Source of the DNA: Geosiphon pyriformis
Lineage: Eukaryota; Glomeromycota; Glomeromycetes; Archaeosporales; Geosiphonaceae
Reading direction: 5' to 3'
Assembly: GCA_016748015.1 (NCBI GenBank)
Contig: JAAOMT010000352.1
Span: forward strand, 310,001 to 374,000
DNA: 64,000 nucleotides
Part shown: positions 34,912 through 45,740 of the stretch, in pieces
Numbering within the stretch: the stretch's first letter is position 1
Layout: the number at the start of each line of letters is the position of its first letter
Notes under the pieces: generated by a model
Database searches by the model: none
The model's input: only the letters and a program-made list of their open reading frames with translations
Told to the model about the DNA's origin: nothing
Position numbers and translations under genes: made by a program

Positions 34912-35770
34912 TAACGTAGAGACCAACCAAACACAGCCACTTATCAGCAACATTCCACCAGCCACCAATACCAAAGACAAATCACTAGCCACTATATTTC
35001 CTTTTGATCTCAACAAAATTATGCCAGTTCTATTATTTAGTGGAGCCATTCTTGACACCAAACTTATTACCACCATGTATACTGACACAAAAGTTAATGG
35101 TTAACTTATTAAGCTTATTCTTGATAATGAGTCTGCAGGCAGCATAATCACATGACAACTCATAGACCAATTAGGTTGCCGAGTTGATTGTGCTGTCAGC
35201 ACCAAGATTATTATGGCTGATGGAGCTACAAAAACTCCCATTGGTGAAATCGATGACTTTTTTTTGAAGTCAATGGCATTACTGTACCAATTAAAGTCCT
35301 AGTAATAAAAGCCACTCAATACCAGGCACTTGTTGGTAATAATTGGTTGTTCAAAACAAATGCAATCCTTGATTGGACCACACAGGAGCTCTAACTAAGC
35401 CAAAACAGTTAATACACACATGTACCAGCCATATGTGATCACTTCAAAATAACTACCATGCCAGTACCACTAATTGAGCTTGAAGAAGAAAAGGAAAAAC
35501 CTATCTGGGAAGCATATCAAGTTTTGTGGACCAACAATAAGCACAACAAATTACCACTAGTGTCTTCATGAGATAACCAAGGAAAGGGAAAGCAAAGAAA
35601 AAAACCTACCTGAAATAACAATTAAACTTGAAGAACCAACAATAATCAGAACAAACTATCAACAATCTGGAAATGAAAAAAGGATAATATTAAAAAGAAA
35701 AGGAAAGAGAAAAAAGAAAATTCAATACCAACCTCCACTTACTATACATATACATACATACTACCACAAC
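34912..35770 (+). pseudogene. Element G protease region, broken
   Basis: LILDNESAGSII at about 35113 is the retropepsin box with D-N-E for D-[ST]-G. KTPIGEIDDFFF and LVGNNWLFKTNAILDW (about 35330) are conserved with element C. A Lys/Glu-rich tail follows (35580-35740). Confidence 0.72.
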
Positions 35771-36420
35771 CAAACTATTGTTGATCAAAGCTTATATGCA
35801 TCAATTGTAGCAAGAAATTGTTGTTAATGAGCACATGCTGTGATGACAATAAGGAATACCAAATGACAACCAAGTTTTACTGTCACCCATGTATCATAAA
35901 ACATTTTGGAAGACCAAAACAAATAGGAAAATAGGATAATAAATCCTGCTTGGCTTGTAGAGAAACTCTTCTAAACAAAGAAATGTGAAATGACATTCCT
36001 GGATGAAGAAAAACATGCAACAAATCATATTAGTACATGATTCTCATAAGTAACTGAATTAGAAAAGGAACACCTATAGATGTTGTTTGGAGACAAGCAG
36101 TCAAATACTTGGATAGATGTTCCCATGATGACGATGAAATTTGGTGAATGGCTCTTGCCAAAATTGAAAGAGCATCACCAAAAAAAATAAAAAAAATAAA
36201 AAACAATCTACCAGAATCTATAGAGCTTAACTGGAACTCAGAACCAGTCATAAATCTACTGGATCTAGAACAATTTCACGAACATTATTAGGAATTAGCA
36301 TCCACTAGAGAAGAACAAAAGCAATGGTTGGAAAAAATCAACACTCGACTATGTAACCATTGTTTGATTCCTTGTGACTTTTAATATTGTAATGAATATG
36401 ATCTCATTTACAATCCACCA
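35771..36420 (+). pseudogene. Element G cysteine-rich domain
   Basis: CINCSKKL (about 35800), FYCHPCIIKHFG (about 35876) and SCLACRETLL (about 35945) give three Cys pairs in the order seen in element C. IRKGTPIDVVWRQAVKYLDR (about 36057) and a further CNHC near 36355 follow. An in-frame TAG at 35932 lies at the same aligned place as one in C. Likely zinc ribbons of unknown role. Confidence 0.6.
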
Positions 36421-36426
36421 CTATAC

Positions 36427-37080
36427 ATGATTTACACAATTCCAGAGGAAAACAAACCAATCAGCCACTGTACATCAGAATCGGGATCAACTTTCAATCC
36501 TAATTCAAACTCTGACCATGATGACAATAAAAACAACAGTTCCAGCTCTGTGCAAAATAGCAATGAAAACAACAATGATTTGAACTCCAATTCAAATCCC
36601 AAAATATATATCATGCTTTCTGATCTCACCAAGAAGCAAGTACAGAAATGGTTTAGTAATAATAACAAAAATATCATGTCTGAATGCACACATGATACTG
36701 ATGCAAGATTTGATTTAAGATATCCAGAAAAAGATGCCATCAAATTGGAACCACATTCATGCACATATATTGATCTCAAAGTAGCACTGGAAATCTCAGC
36801 AACAATAATGGTTCAATTAGCATTTAGAAATAGCTTAGCAAAAAAGGGAATCAACATCAGAAAAAGAATAATTGACACAGGATATGTAGGAAATATCATT
36901 GCTATGTTACAAAATGACTCTAAAAAAGCCTATATTATAGAACCAAATAAAAAGATAGCACAGGCAATATTTCTGCCTTTGGTAAAAATAGCTCAGTTAG
37001 TTTCAGTGGAAAATAGGAAGGAATTAGGGATTATAGCTAAAGGGATATAAGGATTTAGATCTATAGATAGAATAGATATA
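36427..37080 (+). pseudogene. Element G dUTPase domain
   Basis: The frame 36427-37050 has an Asn/Ser-rich lead, then dUTPase motifs: DARFDLRYPEKD (1), AFRNSLAKKGI (2), IIDTGYVGNIIAML (3) and KIAQAIFLPLV (4). Motif 5 follows an in-frame TAA at about 37048 (next residues GFRSIDRIDI), so the stop sits where the family expects the residue before the Gly-Phe. Both the stop and Gly-to-Arg fit C-to-T or G-to-A change. It has the same position between Cys-rich domain and RT as in C. Confidence 0.82.
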
Positions 37081-38960
37081 ACAGTCAATATGGAAGAAAA
37101 AAAAATTGTTGACAAAAAAAAAATTATCTCAATTCATCAAACAATTTCTATTTCACCATATGACCAATATATGTTAGCCATAAAAAAGAAAGTAAAGAAT
37201 CAAGCTCAGTTGTTTGAAGCAAAAGCCACCATTTGTGAATCAGAAGAGATTGGACTCATTAATCTTTACATATCAGCCAAAAGCCCCAAAAACATCAAAA
37301 TTCTCATCTACAACAACACAGGAAGAGTCATAGACTTACCAAAGGAACCATTATTGAATATCTAAGCACAGAAGTAGAAAACCAACCACCAAACTCTATT
37401 TCAGACTTTTTACAGCTTTGTGGATATGTCAACATCACATCACAAACAATTTACGAATAAAGTGAATGTTATTTGCTCCAACCAAAACAATTAAAACAAA
37501 TGAATATAAGAAACTTAGATTCACTTCAATAGATACAACTCAAGATGTTACTCAACAAATTCAATAATATCTTTGTCAGCAAAAATGAATTTGGCAGAAC
37601 TGACATCATCCAGCATTAGATTAAAACTGAAGATGCAATGTCAATTAAACAAAAAGCATATAAAGTACCACCAGCCAGCCATGAGATCATTTGTCAAGAA
37701 ATCAATCAAATGCTTGACAACAGATTAATTTAACTATCAATGAATCTATGGTCATCACCAGTGGTACTAGTCCATAAGAAGAATAAAAAAATCCACTTTT
37801 GTGTGGATTACTGGAAATTGAATGAAGTGACCAAAAAAGATAGCTATCCAACACCAAAGATTCAAGAGCTGTTTGATGCTTTTGGAGAAAAGAAATGGTT
37901 CTTAACTTTAGACTTAGATAGCAGTTACTGGCAAGTAGCCATGAAACCAGAAGATAAAGAGAAGACAGCTTTTACAATACAGGAAGGAAATTTTGAGTTT
38001 AAAGTCATGCTATTTGGCTTGATGAATGCTCCAGCAACATTTCAATGACTTATGAAAATCATTTATACTAGACTACTGTGGAAATCAGTAGTTGTTTACT
38101 TAGACAACACCAATGTGTTCTCCAAAACATTCAATGATCATTTACATTATCTCTAACAAGTATTTAAAAAACTCAGAAAAGCAGGATTGAAATTAAATGC
38201 AAACAAGTGTTTCTTTGGAAAAATGGAACTTAAGTTTTTGGGACATGTTGTAAGCAAAAATGGTATCAAAACAGATTCAAATAAGATTGAGATTGTTAAG
38301 AACTTTTCAGTACCAAATAATCTCACAGAATTAAGAGCATCCTTGGAATTTGTTGGATACTATTACTGCTTTATCAAAGACTTTTCCAAAATAGCTTAGT
38401 CACTACACCAACTCCAAACAAAGAACACCAAATATGAATAAACTGAAACTCAACAAGAAGCTTTTAATACATTAAAAAAAAGCTTATTAAAGCCTCAGTA
38501 TTAATCTATCCAGATTATAGCAAGCCATTCATAATCACAACTGACATATCTAGTTAAGCATTAGGAGCAGTACTATCACAAAAAAGTCCAGATGGAAGAA
38601 AACATCCAATAGCATATGCCAGCCGAAGTTTGAGTCCAGCTGAAAAAAACTATGGAACATCAGCACTAGAACACTTAGCAATCTATTGGGCTGTTATCAA
38701 ATGGAAAGAATACTTGAATCAGAAGTTTGATGTATATACTGATCACAAAGAATTAACTTCAATCCAGAAGCAAGAATTCAGAGATGATTACTATGTCAAA
38801 TAGAAAATAGAACTTTTACCATTTAATTATACAGTACATTATAAAAAAAGAAAAAAAAAGGAAATGCTAATAGATTGTTACAAATGAGACAAATTTAAAA
38901 ACATTTCAAACTCAAAAATATAACAAAAAGATGAATATACAAAAATACCACCAACTACAA
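37081..38960 (+). pseudogene. Element G reverse transcriptase and RNase H, broken
   Basis: 37090-37365 is a linker. RT starts about 37500; 37740-38048 contains LWSSPVVLVHKKNKK, FLTLDLDSSYWQV and MNAPATFQ. The active-site box is VVYLDNTNVFS (about 38092), with the second Asp changed to Asn. FLGHVVSKNGIK follows. RNase H (38500-38800) has TDIS, LGAVLSQKSPDGRKH and YASRSLSPAEKNYGTSALE segments, with stops near 38050, 38155, 38397 and 38555. Confidence 0.87.
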
Positions 38961-40170
38961 TATTATATAAATACCTAATTGTTCAAGAAAAAATTATCTC
39001 AAAAAGAACAAAAAAACATAAAACAACAATCAAAATATTTCATCAACCATCAAAATATACTTTACCAGAAGAACAGAAGAAATCCAGATCACTCAACCAG
39101 AGTAATTACAGAACCAAAGAAAAAGACAATATTATTCAACATACACTCAAATCCAACAGCAAGACATTTTCATAAAAAAGCAACCATAAAAAGAACCAGA
39201 GAAAGATATTATTAGCCATCAATGTATTCAGACATCATTCAATATGTTCAAAATTGTGATACTTGTCAGAAAAGAGGAAAAACAAAACTCAGTGAACCAT
39301 TAAGACCAATCAAAATAAAACAACCATTCAATCATATTGGAATTGACTTAGTCGAATCATTAACAATTACCAGCAGAGGCAACAGATTTATTGCAGTAGC
39401 CATGGATTATCTTACTAAATGGCCAAAAGCAAAAGCCATTCAAAGAGCAGATGCAAAATCTGTTGCCAAATTTGTTCATCAAGATTTGATCTGTCAACAT
39501 AGATGTTCAAAAAAATTATTATCTGATCAAGAAACTCACTTTCTGAACAGAATACTAACAGAATTAAGCCAAAGATTTGGAATCAAAAGACCATTATCAT
39601 CACCATATTATCCACAAACCAATGAATTAGTAGAAAGATTCAATAGAACACTGTGTGAAGCAATTGCCAAGATCAGTTAAGAAAACCAGGAAAAATGAGA
39701 TTTGTTTATATCATCAGTATTATTGGCTTATCAAACAATAAAACAAGATACTACACAAACAACACCATTTAAATTAGTATACAGTAGAACAGCAATCTTA
39801 CCAGTTGAGATAAAGGTCAACACATATTCAACTGAACCAATAACAGAAGAGAATTTCCAAGAAACTTTGTTGAGAAAAATATATGACTTAATGAAAATTC
39901 TAGAAAACAAACAATAAAAAACAGCTAATAACATACAACAGTCACAAGAAAAACAGAAAAAAAGACATGACAACCAACTACCAAATAAACCAGTTGAATT
40001 TAGAATTGAAGACAAAGTACTTCTACATCATGCCAAAATAGAAAAACAATGGAGTGGAAAATTTGACCCCAAATGGGATGAACCATTTTACATAAAAAAA
40101 TTCTAGGAAATGGAGCTTATAAATTAAGATGGAACAACAAAATCTTAGCCAAAGCAGCACATAGTAATTG
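38961..40170 (+). pseudogene. Element G integrase, nearly complete
   Basis: The zinc domain (HSNPTARHF, CDTCQKRGKTK) is split by stops near 39215. The core frame 39222-39680 keeps all three catalytic acids: IGIDLVESL, LLSDQETHF and TNELVERFNRTL. 39702-39917 continues the C-terminal half, with further tail to about 40170 (WDEPFYIKK) in shifted frames. It is the most intact integrase in the window. Confidence 0.87.
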
Positions 40171-40319
40171 ATTGAAACCATATCACCAGATAGCATCATC
40201 ATCTACCAATAATATTCCACAACTGGGAGTACAGTGAATACTAGTCCAACCAGATGAGATTCCATGAGATTTGGAACCAACCATAATCATCAGACCAAAC
40301 ATGTAAAATAAACAATAAG

Positions 40320-40992
40320 AAGAGTATATAAAGACATGGTAGATGTAACAGAAAACATCAGAAAAATGGAAATTACTGACAACATTCACTCACTAGCACA
40401 ACAATTCTTCTAATTGATCCAACAACAAGAAATGAAAATCACAATCAATCAACAAACTATCAGATACATTAACACCAAAAAAAGACCACAGAATAAAGTA
40501 CAGAGAAAAACAGAAGACATGATTGACAAAATAATTGCAAAAGTAAAACAGACAATAGAAACACAACTCAAAGTCACCCAATATTAAGAGTTGACTATAG
40601 AAATCTGGAATGGTGGATACAACAATTTCCAAGAAACTTTTGTTACTTTTACTTGGGACAACACATAAATATTTAGAATCTATACATGGATAAAACAAAA
40701 CAATTATTTAATACAACAATTGGAACAATTTGTGGGAAAAAACAATTTAACTACACAAGCAAAAGCCATTTATTGACTACATACCAGATTTCAAGATTGA
40801 CCAGAAATCTTGCTTAACACTGAAATGGACATTGTTACTGTTAACCAAATGAGAAAAATAACCAACACCCAATTTGAAGAATTACAGAACAAGATAACAC
40901 AAATAATTCTCAAAAAAGAAGTTCAAGAACTATTCAAGAATGGAGAATTAGAGCTAAGAGATTTGGGAAATCTCGATGAAGCTCAATATTAA
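40320..40992 (+). pseudogene. Element G extra ORF downstream of integrase
   Basis: One reading frame, with stops near 40411, 40586 and 40774 among others, ends at 40992 in GNLDEAQY. It is Gln, Thr, Lys and Ile-rich and apparently helical, with many QQ and IIxK repeats. It has no membrane segment or Cys motif. It sits between integrase and the polypurine tract, as in B and C. I do not recognise it. Confidence 0.55.
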
Positions 40993-41005
40993 AAGGAGAG
41001 AAAAA
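40991..41005 (+). other. Polypurine tract of element G
   Basis: AAAAGGAGAGAAAAA directly before the 3' LTR. Confidence 0.8.
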
Positions 41006-41823
41006 TGTTACTCATAGAATATAGGAAATATATTAGTATATAAATTAGCCAATTAGAAATAGGCATAGTAAATGTAGAATTTTAGGATTCTTATATGAGG
41101 AACCACAGGATTCCAGAATTCCAGGATTTCTCTTAAAGAAATTACAGAATTCCAGGAATCCCAAGATTTCTGGTGTGAAGAATTGAAGAATTAAGGAATC
41201 TCAATTATGTATATATAACAGTAGTGTTAAAAGCAGAAAAAAAGAATTTCTTAGTTAGAGACCTCTCAGTTTAGATTTGATCTAAACAATCTTTCACATT
41301 ACAATTATCAATAAATAACTATTTGTTATCTTAATCTACTCTCCACTATTAACACTACATATTGATAGTAATTGCTATTTAACCATACTGGAGCAATAAC
41401 TCTTAATCATGGCTATTAGTAAGATATTAACTTACAAAATGTCTTGGATTATTTCTTTTTTTTATTTTTTTTATTTTTCTTCTCTTTTTTTGTTGTGTTT
41501 ACTAATTGATTAAGGATTAAGTACTGAATTACTAACATCAAGAATTGCCTGGTAAAAGACTTCTGTAAGTGGATAGAACATGTAAAAAGAATTATGGATT
41601 ACTTACCAGAGGATTGCTGGTTATCACACTGAGAAAAAAATTGACAGAATTGCAATTCTGGGAAGCTACAAATAACAACTATTAAATCTCTGTTTATTAT
41701 ACAAAAGACTTCACCAAAATCTTCAGAGTCATAACACTTCCAGCAACCAATATCAATCAAGTCATTAAGCACCAGATTATGAGTTTGTATTTAATTTGAG
41801 ATCCCAAATAATCATTCATAACA
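41006..41823 (+). repeat. Element G 3' LTR (818 bp)
   Basis: Starts TGTTACTCATAG and ends ATTCATAACA. It is about 40 bp longer than the 5' LTR because of an extra unit in the ACAGAATTCCAGG repeats (41098-41175). Both copies share the T-rich run. Confidence 0.9.
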
Positions 41824-42890
41824 TCATACATGTTTCATTTCTTGCTCTTCTGAATCATATTAATGTCAATGCTTTGCTGTAATTATTTTTGATTCTTTGA
41901 AATCTCTGGATATTGCTGTGTTAAAAACTAATATCTTGTATGGTTGCCATATCTGGTGGAAAACTCCTGGATGTTATCATTGCTACAAGTATTAAGACTT
42001 AAATCAGTTGGCTGTGGACTGTAAGAAGTTATTTTCTCTCTTTCCCAAACTTTCTTCCAACTCTTTTAATGGCCCCAAAGTTTTCAAACTTTTATTTGTT
42101 GGATCTAAATATTATGCCAAAGCTGCTGTCTTTGTGGTTTCTTCTATTGTTGCTGCTGCTAATATGGATTTGGCTCTTGGTGGCTTTCCAAAGCTACAAC
42201 ATCCATGTTGTCTATTGTTCTTTTCACTTTCAATAATACTATTGAATCTGGATTGGCTTCTTTGGAATTCCATCTTAATAAACTTTCTTTGTTGATAAAA
42301 TCTTTAATTAAACCTGTTGGCTCTCTGATTGTATTAGTTACTAAATTGCTGTCTACTTTATCTGCTGTAGATAGGTCAGTAAAAAAAAGTGTGGCTGGAT
42401 TGGCTAAACAAATTAAAAGCTTTGCTGCTGTAACTTCCATAATACAGAAAAGAATAGCAAATCTTAAAAAAAAGTGTGAATAAGTCTGCTTAGAAGATGT
42501 ATTAAATAATGATAACATGGATGATAATAATAATAATAATAATAATGTTAAAAATTATTCTGTTTATAACAATATCTTTAATCTTATAATAAATTTATAA
42601 GAAAATCAATCTTTCAGTATCAAATTCAATTTTGATCAGACTGTTAAATAGATGAGTGATATGGTTAAGAATAGTTATAAGCTTGTTAGCATTATGAATA
42701 AGATATATAAATTAGATATGTTTAATCTATTAGATAGCAAAGATAGTATTAGTATGTAGTTAGGGCTTTTTACTTGTAATTAGTTATATCTTGTGATTTT
42801 TGTATTATTGGATAAGCTGGCTTTATAAAAGCACCACAATTTTGTAGACATAATTAATAAACAACCAGCATGGCTACATGTTAACAAAAA
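41824..42890 (+). pseudogene. LINE ORF1, 3' part (zinc knuckle and C-terminus)
   Basis: After the duplicated TCAT the ORF1 continues with CFISCSSESY. A knuckle of the form CYHCYKY-stop-DLNQLAVDC (about 41965-42010) keeps three Cys, but the expected His reads Asn. Then come KVFKLLFVGSKYYAKAA and, after a frameshift near 42200, PVGSLIVLVTKLLSTLSAVD. The C-terminal part (DMVKNSYKLVSIMNK) ends at a stop near 42757. A short AAT microsatellite lies at 42523-42546. 42758-42890 is probable LINE sequence without a clear frame. No endonuclease or RT domain follows. Confidence 0.6.
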
Positions 42891-42892
42891 AA

Positions 42893-44421
42893 AAGTATGA
42901 ATTTAATATACAAGATCAGTTTCATAAAATATCTTAATTGCTATTTTTTTTAAAAAATAACTGAAAAATTTGAAGATAGAGAAATAATTTATACTGTTGT
43001 TACCAGTAGAATTTTAGCTATTAATTAGCATGAAATTACCCTTATAATTCCTATTATTAATTAGTATACATTATTATTAATTCGATTATCACTTATTATT
43101 TAATCAAATTATCAAATATCATTACTCAATTAATAATCCAATTTGTACTCTAGAAATTAAGATAATCAAATTACACAATACCCTGAACCATTTAACATAG
43201 TCAAAATTCGCCGAAATTAATGAAAATTCGCCGAAATAATCAAATAGTTTAGTGAAATAACTTGTAGTTTGCCGAAATGTATCTTTAGTTCACCCAAATT
43301 ATAGAAAAGAGAAAAGTACAAGTTCAAAGACTAGTACTACAACAAGTTGTATAAAAGAAGAGCTTCTCTCTTCAAGAAAATGTATCTTCTCCTAGTATCT
43401 TAACATAGCATCCTACTTTAGATATCTTAATTGAAACAAATTACCTTTTACATATTCAAATAAAAATCAAATATTCAAAAACCAAATCCTTAAATTATTA
43501 CACTTAAAATTCCCTCAACACAACTAACGTTTTTGAAATTGATTAGCTACCAATTTCAGTAATCTGTTAGTGACTCCAGGTCTGGATAGAAAACGTTTCC
43601 CTTGATAAAATTCTATTTCTTTTACATTTTTTTTATTTTCTTTTATTTTTTATTATAATCATTAGGGTAACCTACAGACGAGATTCTTATAGAAGAGTTG
43701 ACTTTTACAGCAAAGTAACTACACATTTTTAGTGAGCTTCCAGATGAGCAATTTCTGGGAAAGAGTTGACGTTTACTACAACATAACTACACAAAGCAAC
43801 TGGCACGGAATTGGCCATTCCACTTATAAGCCCAGCAGTTCAAATTATAGGAGATAATTTGAAAATAAATTCAGTTACTGGAGGTCCAACTACTTCCTAG
43901 AAACGTGAATTCACAGCAAAACAACATTAACAACATTCAAAAAAAGAGACCAAAAACCTTTGGTAACACTGTTAACAAATGATAATACATTAGTATAATT
44001 CTATGTCTTATATTGGTATTTATAGAATTTAATATTAAATATCAGATATATTCTTTAGTCACATTTTATTCAATAATCTTTAAATATTACAATTATACAA
44101 GTCAGAAAAAAGATAGATAAATGCCAACAAGTAATTTTTTATCTCAAGATATTCAGATACTTGAAAGTAAGAAAAGAAAAATTAGCAAAAAGAGAAGAAT
44201 TAAGATAAAGTTATTATTTTATTTTTTTGATTTGTATATGCTTTTTTACAGTTAAGAAATTCATTATTTATATAGCTATTGAAAGTAGTCAATAACCAGA
44301 TCAATGACTAAGCCAATAATTAAGTCAATAATTACTATCTAAAAATAGAGTGGCTAATTATATAACATTAGTGGCTAATACATATAATAACTAATAAAAG
44401 ATATAAGTTTTAATTGTAACA
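42893..44421 (-). repeat. Family-1 LTR fragment, interrupted by a solo family-2 LTR
   Basis: Matches the minus-strand LTRs of D and E from AAGTATGAATTTAATAT to the edge TTGTAACA at 44421, but lacks the first 100 or so bases. Sense orientation is minus. It is broken at 42997 by the solo LTR and resumes at 43969 with CTGTTAACAAATG, exactly as the unbroken copy in E reads near 29363. Confidence 0.85.
42998..43968 (+). repeat. Solo family-2 LTR (971 bp)
   Basis: Starts TGTTACCAGTAG and ends CTTTGGTAACA, flanked by CTGT on both sides (42994-42997 and 43969-43972). Sense is plus: TATAAAAG at 43349-43356. TTCGCCGAAAT units lie at about 43206-43285. It is the least decayed copy of this LTR in the window. 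Confidence 0.94.
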
Positions 44422-45250
44422 ACAATATAGCACAATAATAATTTTAGAAAAGTAATAATTAACATAGTAGCAAGTACTATTTTACAATAATAACAAGTAC
44501 CAGTTTGTAATAGTGGTCAATATTAACTGGTAATAGCAGCAAACACCAAGTTAAAATATTAAAAAAAAAGTATTATAATATGTTTTCTCATAAAACTACA
44601 AACATATATATAGATAGCAGCTTTAATATTGAGAAAAACAATAAATCATAAAACAAGTCATAAAAAAAATCATAAAAACAAATTATTAAACAATTTATTC
44701 AACAGTTCCACTTTAATTATCTTTTAGTTTTTATTTTTAAAATAAATATTCACAAAAATTTTTAATCAAAAAAAAATAAAAAAATTGTTGAAACTAAATT
44801 ATCATAATTTAAAGTATTAAGAAACTTATTTGTATTATTTATTGAATAAAACTATTATTTATCAGCTGAATTTCTTAAAAGAATAATCTTTAATCAAGAT
44901 TATTTATGTTGTTACTAATTGATAAAAGCTTTATTGTAAGAATTAAAAAAAGTATTAAAAACCATTAACATTTTTGTTTCTAAATTAGAGAAATACATTA
45001 AGCAATTGCAAAGATAATCTTAGAAAAAACCTCAAACAATAGGTAGATTTCAGTTTAGTCTTTAAAAAAAGTATATAAATATAAACAACAATTAGAATTA
45101 AGAAATAACTTATATTATGACATTAAAAAAAAGCCTTCAGTATAAATATTAACATTATTACACAAATAGAATTGAGGAATTCACAAGAGACTAATTGCAA
45201 TTAAAATGGAATATTAATATTTAATATATCAAGAAAATCATCCCATAACA
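44422..45250. other. AT-rich stretch, nothing recognised
   Basis: More than 80 percent A+T by eye, with no ORF of note and no clear match to the three families. A repeated TAGCAAGTACTATTTTACAATAATAACAAG-like triplet of phrases lies near 44465-44550. Probably old element DNA decayed beyond recognition. Confidence 0.5.
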
Positions 45251-45740
45251 ATAACAATTTACCTAGTTTTTTGGTCATCTTATTACAAAAGATAAAATCT
45301 TTTCTAATTCAGTCAAGATTAAAAAAAGTTCAAATTATTAAACAACTAATAAATATTTATGAATTATGCTCTTTTCTTGGTTTAATATCTTATTATTAAA
45401 AGTTTGTTAAAAATTTCTCCAAAATCACTTTTTTGCTTAATTAACTATTCAAAAAAACTGTCAATTATTACTAAAGCATATATTAGCAAAAAATTTTTAA
45501 AACTCTAAAATAAAAACTAGTTACTAAACTAATTCTTATGTAATCTGATTTAAATCAATTTTTTATTCTTTATATTAATGTATTTAGCTTAAGACTTGGT
45601 GTTGTTTTCTCTTAAAAAGATAAAAATAACAAAGAGCATATTATAGCTTATACCAGCTGATTATTTTTCTTAGCAGAACAAAACTACTTAATTACTAAAC
45701 AGGAATGTTTAACAGTAGTATAGACTATTAATTATTAAGA
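45251..45740 (+). mobile_element. Family-1 pol relic (RT thumb and RNase H)
   Basis: Follows B at about 5834-6310 base for base with many C-to-T and G-to-A changes: the FLGHLITK region, the SYYCKFIKN region and the YASRS-NYSVTEQECL region are all traceable, with stops every few codons. Confidence 0.8.

Larger units (their letters stand above)
32005..41823 (+). mobile_element. Element G: full-length but dead family-3 Ty3/Gypsy with dUTPase
   Basis: Bounded by LTRs 32005-32780 and 41006-41823. It is inserted into the LINE ORF1, with flanks CCAT (32001-32004) and TCAT (41824-41827), a duplication with one transition. Plus-strand order: PBS, gag, protease, Cys-rich domain, dUTPase, RT, RNase H, integrase, extra 3' ORF, polypurine tract. 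The layout is the same as element C, and the proteins are related but clearly diverged. Stops at Gln, Arg and Trp positions inactivate it. It is 9.8 kb. Confidence 0.92.

Noticed and set aside
44465-44550. Short repeated phrases suggesting a CRISPR-like or satellite array
   Set aside because: Only about three degenerate copies without regular spacing, in a eukaryotic repeat region.
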